Positions 54,464 through 62,436 of a stretch of 64,000 nt of DNA are shown piece by piece. The stretch comes from Streptantibioticus silvisoli (GTDB taxonomy: Bacteria > Actinomycetota > Actinomycetes > Streptomycetales > Streptomycetaceae): positions 1 through 64,000 of the forward strand of contig NZ_JAAGKO020000004.1 in assembly GCF_027947535.2 (NCBI RefSeq), given 5' to 3'. Below the pieces are notes generated by a model that was given only the letters and a program-made list of their open reading frames with translations, ran no database searches and was not told the origin of the DNA. The position numbers were made by a program, and so were the translations under genes. Position 1 is the stretch's first letter. Every line of letters starts with the position of its first letter.

Positions 54464-57400
54464 ATGCGTCCCGTCGATCCCCGTCTGCTGCGGTACGCCG
54501 CGAGTACCCGGGTCTTCCTGGCCGCGACAGCAGCGCTGGGCCTGGCCGGCGCCGGGCTCGTGGTGGCCCAGGCGGTGCTGATCGCCGACATCGTCACCGG
54601 CGCGTTCCAGCACCACGAGGGGACCGAGCGGCTGGCGTCGGCGATCGGCCTGCTGGCGGCGGTGTCCGTCGGCCGGGCCGTCGTCGGCTGGCTGACCGAA
54701 CTCGCCGCCCACCGCACCAGCGCGGCCGTCAAGTCCGAACTGCGCCGCCGCCTGCTGGGCCGCGCGGTCCGGCTCGGCCCGGACCGGCTCGCCCGGTGGC
54801 GCACCGGTGAGCTGACCACGCTGGCGGTGCGCGGTGTGGACGCGCTCGACGACTACTTCGCGCGCTACCTTCCGCAACTCGCCCTGGCGGTCGTGGTCCC
54901 GGCGGTCGTGCTGGTCCGGATCGCCACCTCCGACTGGGAGTCGGCGCTGGTGATCGTGCTGACGCTGCCGCTGATCCCGGTGTTCATGGCCCTCATCGGC
55001 TGGTACACCGACGCCCGGATGAAGCGGCAGTGGCGGCTGCTCGCCCGGTTGTCGGGGCACTTCCTCGACGTGGTGGCCGGTCTGCCGACGCTGAAGGTGT
55101 TCGGCCGGGCCAAGGCGCAGGCGGCCGCCGTCCGGCGGGTCACCGACGACTACCGGCGCGCCACGCTCGCGACGCTGCGGATCGCCTTCATCTCCTCCTT
55201 CGCACTGGAACTGCTGTCCACGATCTCGGTGGCCCTGGTCGCCGTCGGCATCGGCTTCCGGCTGGTCGACGGCGGCCTGGACCTGCGCACCGGCCTGCTG
55301 GTGCTGGTGCTCGCCCCGGAGGCGTACCTGCCCCTGCGCCAGGTCGGCGCGCAGTACCACGCGGCGGCGGAGGGACTGGCCGCCGCCGACGAGGTGTTCG
55401 CCGTCCTGGAGGCCGAGCCGCTGGCGGCCGGCACCGTGCCGGCGCCGGACCTGCGCGGTGCCGTGCTGTCCGTCGAGGGGCTGTCGGTCCGTCACCCGGG
55501 CAGGGAGCCGGCCTCGCCGCCGCGGACCACGTTCACCGTCGTCCCGGGTGAGACGGTGGCGGTGGTCGGCCCGTCCGGAGCGGGCAAGACGACGCTGCTG
55601 GCCGCGCTGCTCGGTTTCGTGACGCCCAGCGTCGGGCGTATTCGTGTCGGCGGCACCGATCTCACCTCCCTCGATCCTCACAGCTGGTGGGAGCAGATCG
55701 CCTGGCTCCCCCAGCATCCCCATCTCTTCGCCGGCTCGGTCGCGGAGAACGTGCGCCTCGCCCGCCCCGACGCCACCGGCGAAGAGCTGACCGGAGCGCT
55801 CGCCGCCGCGAACGCCCTCGACTTCGTGAAAAGCCTGCCACGCGGCACTGACACTCTCCTCGGCGAAGGCGGCGCGGGGCTGTCCGCCGGGCAGCGGCAA
55901 CGCCTCGCGCTGGCCCGCGCGTTCCTCGCGGACCGGCCGCTGCTCCTGCTCGACGAGCCCACCGCGGGCCTGGACAACCGCACGGAGGCCGCCGTCGTCG
56001 AGGCCGTGCGGCGACTGGCCCAGGGCCGCACGGTGATCCTCGTCGCCCACCGCCCGGCCCTGCTGGCCCTGGCCGACCGCGTCGTCCGGATCGCCCCGGA
56101 GACGGCCGCCGCCCCGGACTCGGTCGTCGGTTCGGACTCGGTCGTCGACTCGGATTCGGCAATCGGCCTGGACTCGGTAATCGGCCTGGACTCGGTAATC
56201 GGCCTGGACTCGGTCATCGGTTCGGGTGAATTCGCGGAATGCGTTGACCTGATGACCGGGACGCGGCCTCCGACACCGGCCCCGGTGCCGACCGCACCGC
56301 CTGCCACGGCGCCGTCCCCGGCCCCTACCGCCCAGGCACCCCTCGCCCCGCCCGCCACGGCTCCGCCCGCCACGGCGCCGTCCCTCACCACGGCCCCGCC
56401 TGCCGCCCTCGTCCCGGCCCCCACAGCAACGTCCCCCGCCACCGCACCGCCGCCACCCCCCACCACCCCCCTCCGCTGGGTCCGCGGCCTCGCGGGGCCG
56501 TTGCGGGGGCGGTTCGCGCTGGCGGTGGTGCTGGGGGCGTTGGCCCTGGTGAGCGCTACCGGGCTGCTGGCGGTGTCGGGGTGGCTGATCTCGCGGGCGT
56601 CGCAGGAGCCGCCGGTGCTGTACCTGCTGGTGGCGACCACGGCCACCCGGGCGTTCGGCATCGGGCGTTCGGTCTTCCGGTACGCGGAACGGCTCGTGTC
56701 GCACGACGCGGTGCTGCGCTCGCTGGGGGATCTGCGGGCGGCGGTGTTCGCCCGGCTGGAACGGCTGGCGCCCGCGGGCCTGCGGGAGACGCGGCGCGGC
56801 GACCTGCTGTCGCGGCTGGTGGCGGACGTCGACTCGGTGCAGGACTACCTGCTGCGCTGGGTGCTGCCGGTGGCCGGCGCGGTTCCGGCCGGGCTGGCGG
56901 CGGTGGGCCTCACCGCCTGGCTGCTGCCGCAGGCCGGTGCCGTGCTGGCGGTGGGGCTGCTGGCCGCCGGTGCGGGTGTGCCGTGGCTGACGGCGGCGGT
57001 GTCGCGGCGGACGGAGGCCCGGCTGGCCCCGGCCCGGGGCACGTTGTCGACGGAGGTCGTCGACCTGCTGTCCGGCACCGCGGAGCTGACGGTGGCCGGT
57101 GCGCTGCCCCGGCGGCTGGCGGCGGTGGAACGTGCCGACCGGGCGCTGACCGGCCTGGCCGCGCGGTCGGCGGCGTCGGCGGCGCTCGGGTCGGGGCTGA
57201 CCGCGCTGATCACCGGGCTGACGGTGGTGGCGAGCGCCTGGGCGGGGGTCGCCGCGGTCGCGGCCGGCCGGCTGCCGGGCGTGGCGCTCGCGGTGGTGGT
57301 GCTGACGCCGCTGGCCGCGTTCGAGGCGGTCGCCGGCATCCCGCTCGCCGTGCGGCACCGCCAGCGCGGCCACCGGGCGGCGGCCCGGGTGCGGGAGGTG

Positions 57401-58219
57401 CTGGACGCACCGGTGCCGGTGCGGGAACCCGCCGTGCCGCGCACGCCGCCCGCGTCGCCGTTCCCGCTGGTGGTGACGGACCTGACGGTTCGCCACGCCG
57501 GCCGTGAGCACGCCGCGCTGGACGGTGTCGGGCTGACGCTGGCGGCCGGGCAGCGGATCGCCGTGGTCGGCGTGTCGGGGGCCGGTAAGACCACGCTGGC
57601 GCAGGCGCTGCTGCGGTTCGTCGAGCCGCAGTCCGGCGGTTACCGGCTGGGCGGTGTGGACGCCGCGGCGCTGGACGGCGACGCGGTGCGGCGCCTGGTG
57701 GGGCTGTGCGCGCAGGACGCCCACGTCTTCGACAGCTCCCTGCGGGAGAACCTGCGGCTGGCCCGGCCCGGCGCCCCCGACGGCGAACTGCGTTCCGCGC
57801 TGGCCAGGGCCCGGCTGCTGACCTGGGTCGACGCGCTGCCCGACGGCCTGGACACGCTGGTCGGCGAGCACGGCGCGCGGATCTCCGGCGGCCAGCGGCA
57901 ACGCCTCGCGCTGGCCCGCGCGCTGCTGGCGGACTTCCCGGTGCTCGTACTCGACGAGCCCGCCGAGCACCTCGACCTGCCGACCGCCGACGCCCTCACC
58001 GCCGACCTGCTGCGGGCCACCCGCGGCCGGACCACGGTCCTCATCACCCACCGGTTGGCCTGCCTGGCCGAGCCCGGCGCGGTCGACGAGATCCTGGTGC
58101 TGGAGGCCGGCCGGATCGTCCAGCGCGGCGACTGGTCCGGGCTCTCCGCCGCCGCCGGCCCGTTCCGCGACCTGCTGGACCGCGAACGCGCCGCGGCTGC
58201 CGTCCCGGTGGCTGGCTGA
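54464..58219 (+). CDS. cydDC: Fused CydD-CydC ABC exporter for cytochrome bd assembly
   Basis: A 1251-residue fusion of two ABC half-transporters that exports thiols needed for cytochrome bd assembly. The first half has six membrane helices and an ATPase with GPSGAGKTT (about 370) and LSAGQRQR (about 474). The second half has GVSGAGKTT (about 1036) and ISGGQRQR (about 1139). The linker (about 550-670) holds a DSVIGL repeat encoded by six 18-bp DNA units, then a Pro/Ala-rich stretch. The ATG at 54464 has AAAAGGAG upstream. Its stop codon falls in the first unit of the 34-bp array that follows. Confidence 0.95.
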   Translation: MRPVDPRLLRYAASTRVFLAATAALGLAGAGLVVAQAVLIADIVTGAFQHHEGTERLASAIGLLAAVSVGRAVVGWLTELAAHRTSAAVKSELRRRLLGRAVRLGPDRLARWRTGELTTLAVRGVDALDDYFARYLPQLALAVVVPAVVLVRIATSDWESALVIVLTLPLIPVFMALIGWYTDARMKRQWRLLARLSGHFLDVVAGLPTLKVFGRAKAQAAAVRRVTDDYRRATLATLRIAFISSFALELLSTISVALVAVGIGFRLVDGGLDLRTGLLVLVLAPEAYLPLRQVGAQYHAAAEGLAAADEVFAVLEAEPLAAGTVPAPDLRGAVLSVEGLSVRHPGREPASPPRTTFTVVPGETVAVVGPSGAGKTTLLAALLGFVTPSVGRIRVGGTDLTSLDPHSWWEQIAWLPQHPHLFAGSVAENVRLARPDATGEELTGALAAANALDFVKSLPRGTDTLLGEGGAGLSAGQRQRLALARAFLADRPLLLLDEPTAGLDNRTEAAVVEAVRRLAQGRTVILVAHRPALLALADRVVRIAPETAAAPDSVVGSDSVVDSDSAIGLDSVIGLDSVIGLDSVIGSGEFAECVDLMTGTRPPTPAPVPTAPPATAPSPAPTAQAPLAPPATAPPATAPSLTTAPPAALVPAPTATSPATAPPPPPTTPLRWVRGLAGPLRGRFALAVVLGALALVSATGLLAVSGWLISRASQEPPVLYLLVATTATRAFGIGRSVFRYAERLVSHDAVLRSLGDLRAAVFARLERLAPAGLRETRRGDLLSRLVADVDSVQDYLLRWVLPVAGAVPAGLAAVGLTAWLLPQAGAVLAVGLLAAGAGVPWLTAAVSRRTEARLAPARGTLSTEVVDLLSGTAELTVAGALPRRLAAVERADRALTGLAARSAASAALGSGLTALITGLTVVASAWAGVAAVAAGRLPGVALAVVVLTPLAAFEAVAGIPLAVRHRQRGHRAAARVREVLDAPVPVREPAVPRTPPASPFPLVVTDLTVRHAGREHAALDGVGLTLAAGQRIAVVGVSGAGKTTLAQALLRFVEPQSGGYRLGGVDAAALDGDAVRRLVGLCAQDAHVFDSSLRENLRLARPGAPDGELRSALARARLLTWVDALPDGLDTLVGEHGARISGGQRQRLALARALLADFPVLVLDEPAEHLDLPTADALTADLLRATRGRTTVLITHRLACLAEPGAVDEILVLEAGRIVQRGDWSGLSAAAGPFRDLLDRERAAAAVPVAG
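56114..56221. repeat. Six 18-bp repeats in the cydDC linker
   Basis: Variants of CTGGACTCGGTAATCGGC repeat six times in frame, encoding DSVIGL/DSVVGS units between the two ABC halves. Confidence 0.88.
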
Positions 58220-58660
58220 CGTGTACGGCCGGTTGACCTGTGCGGCTGGCTGACGTGTACGGCCGGTTGACCCGTGCGGCTGGCTGACGTGTACGGCCGG
58301 TTGACCTGTGAGGCTGGCTGACGTGTACGGCCGGTTGACCTGTGCGGCTGGCTGACGTGTACGGCCGCCCGACCCGTGCGGCTGGCTGACGTGTACGGCC
58401 GGTTGACCTGTGAGGCTGGCTGACGTGTACGGCCGCCCGACCTGTGCGGCTGGCTGACGTGTACGGCCGCCCGACCCGTGCGGCCGGCTGACGTGTACGG
58501 CCGGTTGACCCGTGCGGCTGGCTGACGTGTACGGCCGCCCGACCTGTGCGGCTGGCTGACGTGTACGGCCGCCCGACCTGTGCGGCTGGCTGACGCGTAC
58601 GGCCGCCCGACCCGTGCGGCCGGCTGACCCGTACGGGGCCGGCTGACCCGTACGGCCGGG
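58216..58660. repeat. Minisatellite: 12 copies of a 34-bp unit built from two 17-mers
   Basis: Units start every 34 bp from 58216 to 58590, giving exactly 12, with two decayed ends at 58624 and 58643. Each unit is a CTGACGTGTACGGCCGG-like half and a TTGACCTGTGCGGCTGG-like half, which agree at 13 of 17 positions. Two versions alternate irregularly, with GGTTGAC or GCCCGAC at the junction. The array begins at the cydDC stop codon. There is no promoter or coding signal in it. Up to 58765 I see only GC-rich non-coding sequence. Confidence 0.95.
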
Positions 58661-58765
58661 ACCGCGCGAACGGTGACCGTACGACGGCGGCGGTGTCACC
58701 CGGTCCGGACACCGGGCGGCGCCCACCGAACGCGGTTGCACGTGCGGCGCCCGCGCGCGCCGCGC

Positions 58766-59635
58766 CTAACCGCGTTCCAGCAGCGCCTCGATGACCCGGG
58801 CGACGCCGTCGTCCTGGTTGGTGGCGGTGTGGCGGGCGGTGGCGGCGAGTACGGCGGGGTGGGCGTTGGCGACGGCGTAGGAGGTGCCGGCCCAGGCGAG
58901 CATGGCCAGGTCGTTGGGCATGTCGCCGAACGCGACGACCTCGGCCGCGGTGATGCCGCGTTCCGCGCAGCAGCGCGCGAGGGTGGTGGCCTTGGTGACG
59001 CCGGCCCGGCTGATCTCCAGCAGCGCCGCACTGCTGGAACGGGTGACCTCCGCCTGTCCGCCGAGGAGTTCCAGGGCGGTGGCCAGGAACTCGTCGGGGT
59101 CCGCGTTCTCGTGCCTGGCCAGCAGCTTCAGCAGCGGCTGGTCGGCGTCGTGCGTCAGCAGCGCGTCGATCGGCGCGATCAGCGAGTCCGGTACGCCGCC
59201 CCACGGCGTGGCGTAGCCCGCCTCACGGTGGAAGGAGTACGACCGTTCCACGGCGAAGCTGGTGCCCGGGACGGCGGCGCGCAGCGCGTGCGCGATGCGG
59301 GCGGCGTCCGGCGCGTCGAGCGGGTCGCAGGACAGCAGGCGGTCGTGGCGCAGGTCGTAGACGCCGGCGCCGTTCGCGCAGATGACGATGCCGTGGCCGG
59401 CGGTGTGTTCGGCGACGACGTCCATCCAGCGGCTCGGCCGGCCGGTGACGAAGAAGACGTCGATGCCCGCCTTCTCGGCGGCGGCCAGCGCGGCGACGGT
59501 GCGGTCCGAGACGGTCCGGTCGTCGCGCAGCAGGGTGCCGTCGAGGTCGGTGGCGATCAGCCGCGGCAGGGCCGGCGGCAAGGGAGGCGGCACGCTGGGG
59601 AGGGGGCTCGGGGGAAACGGTGTCACGCCCCCCAT
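58766..59635 (-). CDS. Cof-type HAD phosphatase
   Basis: A 289-residue hydrolase. Motif I is DLDGTLL near residue 30, motif II VFFVTGRP, and motif IV GDMPNDLAML near the C-terminus. The large cap between motifs II and III is of the Cof/IIB type, which often acts on sugar phosphates. The start is ATG 59635 or GTG 59626. It is convergent with cydDC across the 34-bp array. Confidence 0.9.
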   Translation of the reverse strand: MGGVTPFPPSPLPSVPPPLPPALPRLIATDLDGTLLRDDRTVSDRTVAALAAAEKAGIDVFFVTGRPSRWMDVVAEHTAGHGIVICANGAGVYDLRHDRLLSCDPLDAPDAARIAHALRAAVPGTSFAVERSYSFHREAGYATPWGGVPDSLIAPIDALLTHDADQPLLKLLARHENADPDEFLATALELLGGQAEVTRSSSAALLEISRAGVTKATTLARCCAERGITAAEVVAFGDMPNDLAMLAWAGTSYAVANAHPAVLAATARHTATNQDDGVARVIEALLERG

Positions 59636-59760
59636 CCTGGCCCATCGGCCGCGATCGCCCACGGATGGGTCGCAACCCGGCACCCGACACGCCGCCGGCT
59701 CGGCGCGACCGTTCGCGCGAAAGTTTTTTCGCCGCCCTGACCTGCGGTTTTACCCATCAA

Positions 59761-59780
59761 GATCACTCGTTCGAGTGATC
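59761..59780. repeat. 20-bp inverted repeat beside the fasciclin-gene promoter
   Basis: GATCACTCG, TT, CGAGTGATC: nine-base arms with a two-base centre, ending 3 bp before the proposed -35 box of the SigK-type promoter. Confidence 0.7.
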
Positions 59781-59783
59781 GCA

Positions 59784-59812
59784 CCCATACGCGCCCCGAC
59801 CGGCGCCGAATG
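59784..59812 (+). promoter_or_regulatory. SigK-type promoter of the fasciclin gene
   Basis: CCCATAC, 15 bases, CCGAATG. The sigK promoter downstream has the same layout and the same CCGAAT box, which resembles the -10 described for mycobacterial SigK targets. Confidence 0.7.
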
Positions 59813-59873
59813 ACATCCGAGACGACATCACAACGTCGCACGACACCACGTCGCACGACACAAGGAGAGTTCG

Positions 59874-60536
59874 ATGAACGCCACCTCCCGCCGGGCCGGC
59901 CGGATCGCCATCGCGACCGCCGCCGCCGCCACCCTCGCCATGACGGCCGCCGCCTGCTCCGGTGGCAGCAGCGGCTCCAAGGGCTCCTCCAGCAGTACGA
60001 CCGCCTCGTCCGCGCCGTCCACCCCGGCGGGCAGCACCGCGGCGATGCCGTCGGCCGACAAGCCGTTCGGCCCGGCGTGTTCGACGATCCCGAAGACCGG
60101 CAAGGGCAGCTTCAACGGGATGGCGACGGACCCGGTCGCTACCGCCGCGTCGAACAACCCGGCGCTGTCGACCCTGGTGACCGCCGTGAAGAAGGCCGGC
60201 CTGGTCGACACCCTGAACTCGGCGCAGAACATCACCGTCTTCGCGCCCGACAACGCCGCCTTCGCCAAGCTGCCGAAGGCCACCCTTGCCAAGGTCCTCG
60301 CCAATAAGGCGATGCTGACCAAGATCCTCACCTACCACGTCGTCGGCAAGCAGCTCGCCGTCTCCGACCTGGCGAGCGGCACCTACCCGACGCTGGAGAA
60401 GCAGAACCTGATGACCTCCGGCTCCGGCATGTCGTACAAGGTGAACAACACCGCCAACGTGGTGTGTGGCAATGTCAAGACCGCCAACGCCAACGTCGAG
60501 ATCATCGACACCGTCCTGATGCCGCCGTCCTCCTGA
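59874..60536 (+). CDS. Fasciclin (FAS1) domain lipoprotein
   Basis: A 220-residue exported lipoprotein. The lipobox places the acylated Cys at residue 28 (TAAACSGG), after a hydrophobic signal. A Ser/Thr-rich spacer precedes one FAS1 domain (about 85-218) with NPALSTLVTAVKKAGL, ITVFAPDNAAFAKLP and ILTYHVVGKQL. It resembles mycobacterial MPT83/MPT70, which belong to the SigK regulon. It shares a promoter pattern with the adjacent sigK. Confidence 0.92.
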   Translation: MNATSRRAGRIAIATAAAATLAMTAAACSGGSSGSKGSSSSTTASSAPSTPAGSTAAMPSADKPFGPACSTIPKTGKGSFNGMATDPVATAASNNPALSTLVTAVKKAGLVDTLNSAQNITVFAPDNAAFAKLPKATLAKVLANKAMLTKILTYHVVGKQLAVSDLASGTYPTLEKQNLMTSGSGMSYKVNNTANVVCGNVKTANANVEIIDTVLMPPSS

Positions 60537-60662
60537 TCCGGACGGGGGCGGGCCGATCCGACCGGGTCGGACAAGTCCCCACGGGAACGGCCCGGTCGCG
60601 GCCGAGCCGGACGAATCCCCACGGATCGCCTCCGGTCCCTCGTGGACCCGGCGTTCCACCGG

Positions 60663-60687
60663 GCGGATCAAAATTTTTTCGATCCGC
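60663..60687. repeat. AT-cored inverted repeat between the fasciclin gene and sigK
   Basis: GCGGATC, AAAATTTTTTC, GATCCGC. The AT tract is striking in this GC context; it may terminate the fasciclin transcript. Confidence 0.6.
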
Positions 60688-60688
60688 A

Positions 60689-60717
60689 CCAATCCTTCCG
60701 GGTCGTGGCGCCGAATC
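60689..60717 (+). promoter_or_regulatory. SigK-type promoter of sigK-rskA
   Basis: CCAATCC, 15 bases, CCGAATC, matching the fasciclin promoter in spacing and -10 sequence; it suggests autoregulation. Confidence 0.72.
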
Positions 60718-60749
60718 ATCGGCGACCGACGTCTAACCCGGAGGTGCCC

Positions 60750-61337
60750 ATGCGCGCGGCCGCCCGCGAGGAACAACCCGGTGCGCCGCGCCCCGGTGCC
60801 CTGGAGACCCTGCTGGACCGGGTCTCCAGGGGGGACCGGGACGCTTTCGAGAGCGTGTACACGGCGGTGGCCGGCTCCGTGCTCGGTCTGGTGCGCAGGG
60901 TGCTGCGCGACCCGGCCCAGTCCGAAGAGGTCACCCAGGAGGTACTGATCGAGGTCTGGCGGTCCGCCGCCAGGTTCGATCCGGGGCAGGGCAGCGCCAT
61001 GGCGTGGATCATGATGCTCGCCCACCGCCGAGCGGTGGACCGGGTGCGTTCCGCGCAGGCGTCCGCAGACCGCGAGCACAAGGCCGCGGTACGCGACCAC
61101 AGCCCCGCCTTCGACGAGGTCTCCGAACAGGTCGAGCGCCGGCTGGAACGCGAACAGGTACGCCGTTGCCTCGGCCAGCTCACCGAACTCCAACGCGAGT
61201 CGGTGACTCTCGCGTATTACCGCGGGTTCACCTATCGCGAGACCGCCGACCTGCTCGGCGCCGCCCTCGGCACGGTCAAGACCCGGCTGCGGGACGGTCT
61301 GATCCGGCTCCGTGACTGCCTGGGGGTGTCCGTATGA
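60750..61337 (+). CDS. sigK: ECF sigma factor SigK-like
   Basis: A 195-residue ECF sigma factor. Region 2 includes LVRRVLRDPAQSEEVTQEVL and GSAMAWIMMLAHRRAVDRVR; region 4 has RESVTLAYYRGFTYRETADL then GTVKTRLRDG. ATG 60750 has CGGAGGTG upstream. Its stop overlaps the start of the anti-sigma gene by four bases (ATGA). The neighbours (fasciclin lipoprotein, RskA-like protein, molybdopterin enzyme) support SigK identity. Confidence 0.92.
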   Translation: MRAAAREEQPGAPRPGALETLLDRVSRGDRDAFESVYTAVAGSVLGLVRRVLRDPAQSEEVTQEVLIEVWRSAARFDPGQGSAMAWIMMLAHRRAVDRVRSAQASADREHKAAVRDHSPAFDEVSEQVERRLEREQVRRCLGQLTELQRESVTLAYYRGFTYRETADLLGAALGTVKTRLRDGLIRLRDCLGVSV

Positions 61338-62077
61338 CCGCCGACCTGCACACACTGACCGGCGCCTACGCTTTGGACGCGCTGTCACCGGAGGAGGCGC
61401 GGGAGTTCGCCCGCCACCTCACCGAGTGCGACGTGTGCACACACGAGGTCGCCGAACTCCGGGAGACCGCCGCCCGGCTGGCCCTCGCCGTCGCCGAGGT
61501 GCCGCCCGCCGCGCTGCGCGCCCGGGTCATGGCGGCGATCCCCGAGGTCAGACAGCTTCCGCCGCCGGGCCGCGTCGCCGACGTCGTCCCGCTGCGCGGC
61601 CGCGCCTGGCGTCAGCGCCTGCCGTACCTGGCCCTCGCCGCCTGCCTGGTGGGCGCCGCGGTGGCCGGCGGTGTCGCCGTCAACGCCGAACACGACGTCG
61701 ACCGGCAGCGTACGCAGGCCGAGCAGCAGGCCTCCGACCTCGCCTCGCTGATGGCCGCCCCGGACGCCGCCTACCACACGACAGCGGTTCACGGCGGCGG
61801 TAACGCCACCGTCGTCAGCTCGGTCTCGCAGGCCCGTACCGCGTTCGTCTACCGCGACCTGCCGAAGCTGGCCGGGTCGCACGTCTACGAGCTCTGGTAC
61901 AGCCGTAAGGGGTCGATGGTGCCGGCCGGCCTGGTCGACTCCGGCCGCCCGTCCGGCACGGCCGTGCTGGCCGGTGCCGCGTCCGGTGCCGACGGCGTCG
62001 GCCTCACGGTCGAGCCGCACGGCGGGTCGAAGCAGCCGACGACATCACCCCTGATGCTGGTTTCGATCGCCGGCTGA
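61334..62077 (+). CDS. rskA: RskA-family anti-sigma-K factor
   Basis: A 247-residue membrane anti-sigma factor. Its N-terminal domain carries H28-x3-C32-x2-C35 (HLTECDVC), followed by one membrane helix (about 96-116). The outer domain is of the RskA C-terminal type (AFVYRDLPKLAGSHVYELWYS). ATGA overlap with sigK gives coupled translation. Regulated proteolysis of RskA frees SigK in mycobacteria; I infer the same. A terminator follows. Confidence 0.92.
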   Translation: MTADLHTLTGAYALDALSPEEAREFARHLTECDVCTHEVAELRETAARLALAVAEVPPAALRARVMAAIPEVRQLPPPGRVADVVPLRGRAWRQRLPYLALAACLVGAAVAGGVAVNAEHDVDRQRTQAEQQASDLASLMAAPDAAYHTTAVHGGGNATVVSSVSQARTAFVYRDLPKLAGSHVYELWYSRKGSMVPAGLVDSGRPSGTAVLAGAASGADGVGLTVEPHGGSKQPTTSPLMLVSIAG

Positions 62078-62085
62078 CCCAAAGC

Positions 62086-62132
62086 GAAGGATGACCATCA
62101 GCGCTCGGGGGTTGATGGTCATCCTTCTTTTT
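62086..62132 (+). terminator. Intrinsic terminator with U tract after rskA
   Basis: A perfect 15-bp stem (GAAGGATGACCATCA and its complement) with a 12-base loop is followed at once by a five-T run. Such a classic form is uncommon in this genome. Confidence 0.92.
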
Positions 62133-62183
62133 GTCCTTTGTATCCCTGTTATGCAGGTTCTGCGGTATTGCTGACCTCTGGTA

Positions 62184-62372
62184 TGAACAGCGGCATCCGG
62201 TACGTCCTGGTGTGATCGTGCGGTACACCTCGCGACGGCGGCCACCGGTATGCCATGTCCGTGATCGTGCGGTACGCCTTGGGTGTGATCGTGCGGTACG
62301 CCTTGGTGTGGCGGCCACCGGTACACCCGGGTGCGATCCTTCGGTACACCCGGGTGTGAAGGGCCGCCGGTA
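62184..62372. repeat. Degenerate 24-bp tandem repeats
   Basis: Units of the GTGATCGTGCGGTACGCCT type occur at 62211, 62260, 62284 and 62332, with degraded units (CCACCGGTA and similar) filling 24-bp steps between. The region lies between the terminator and the molybdopterin oxidoreductase gene. Confidence 0.75.
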
Positions 62373-62436
62373 ACGATCGGCCCGGCACGGGGGAGACCGC
62401 ACCGGGCCGATCGGCCGCCGCGTCAGGCGTGCGGCG

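Noticed and set aside
58216-58660. 34-bp periodic repeats as a CRISPR array
   Set aside because: There are no unique spacers between units, no cas genes, and each unit is itself a diverged dimer.
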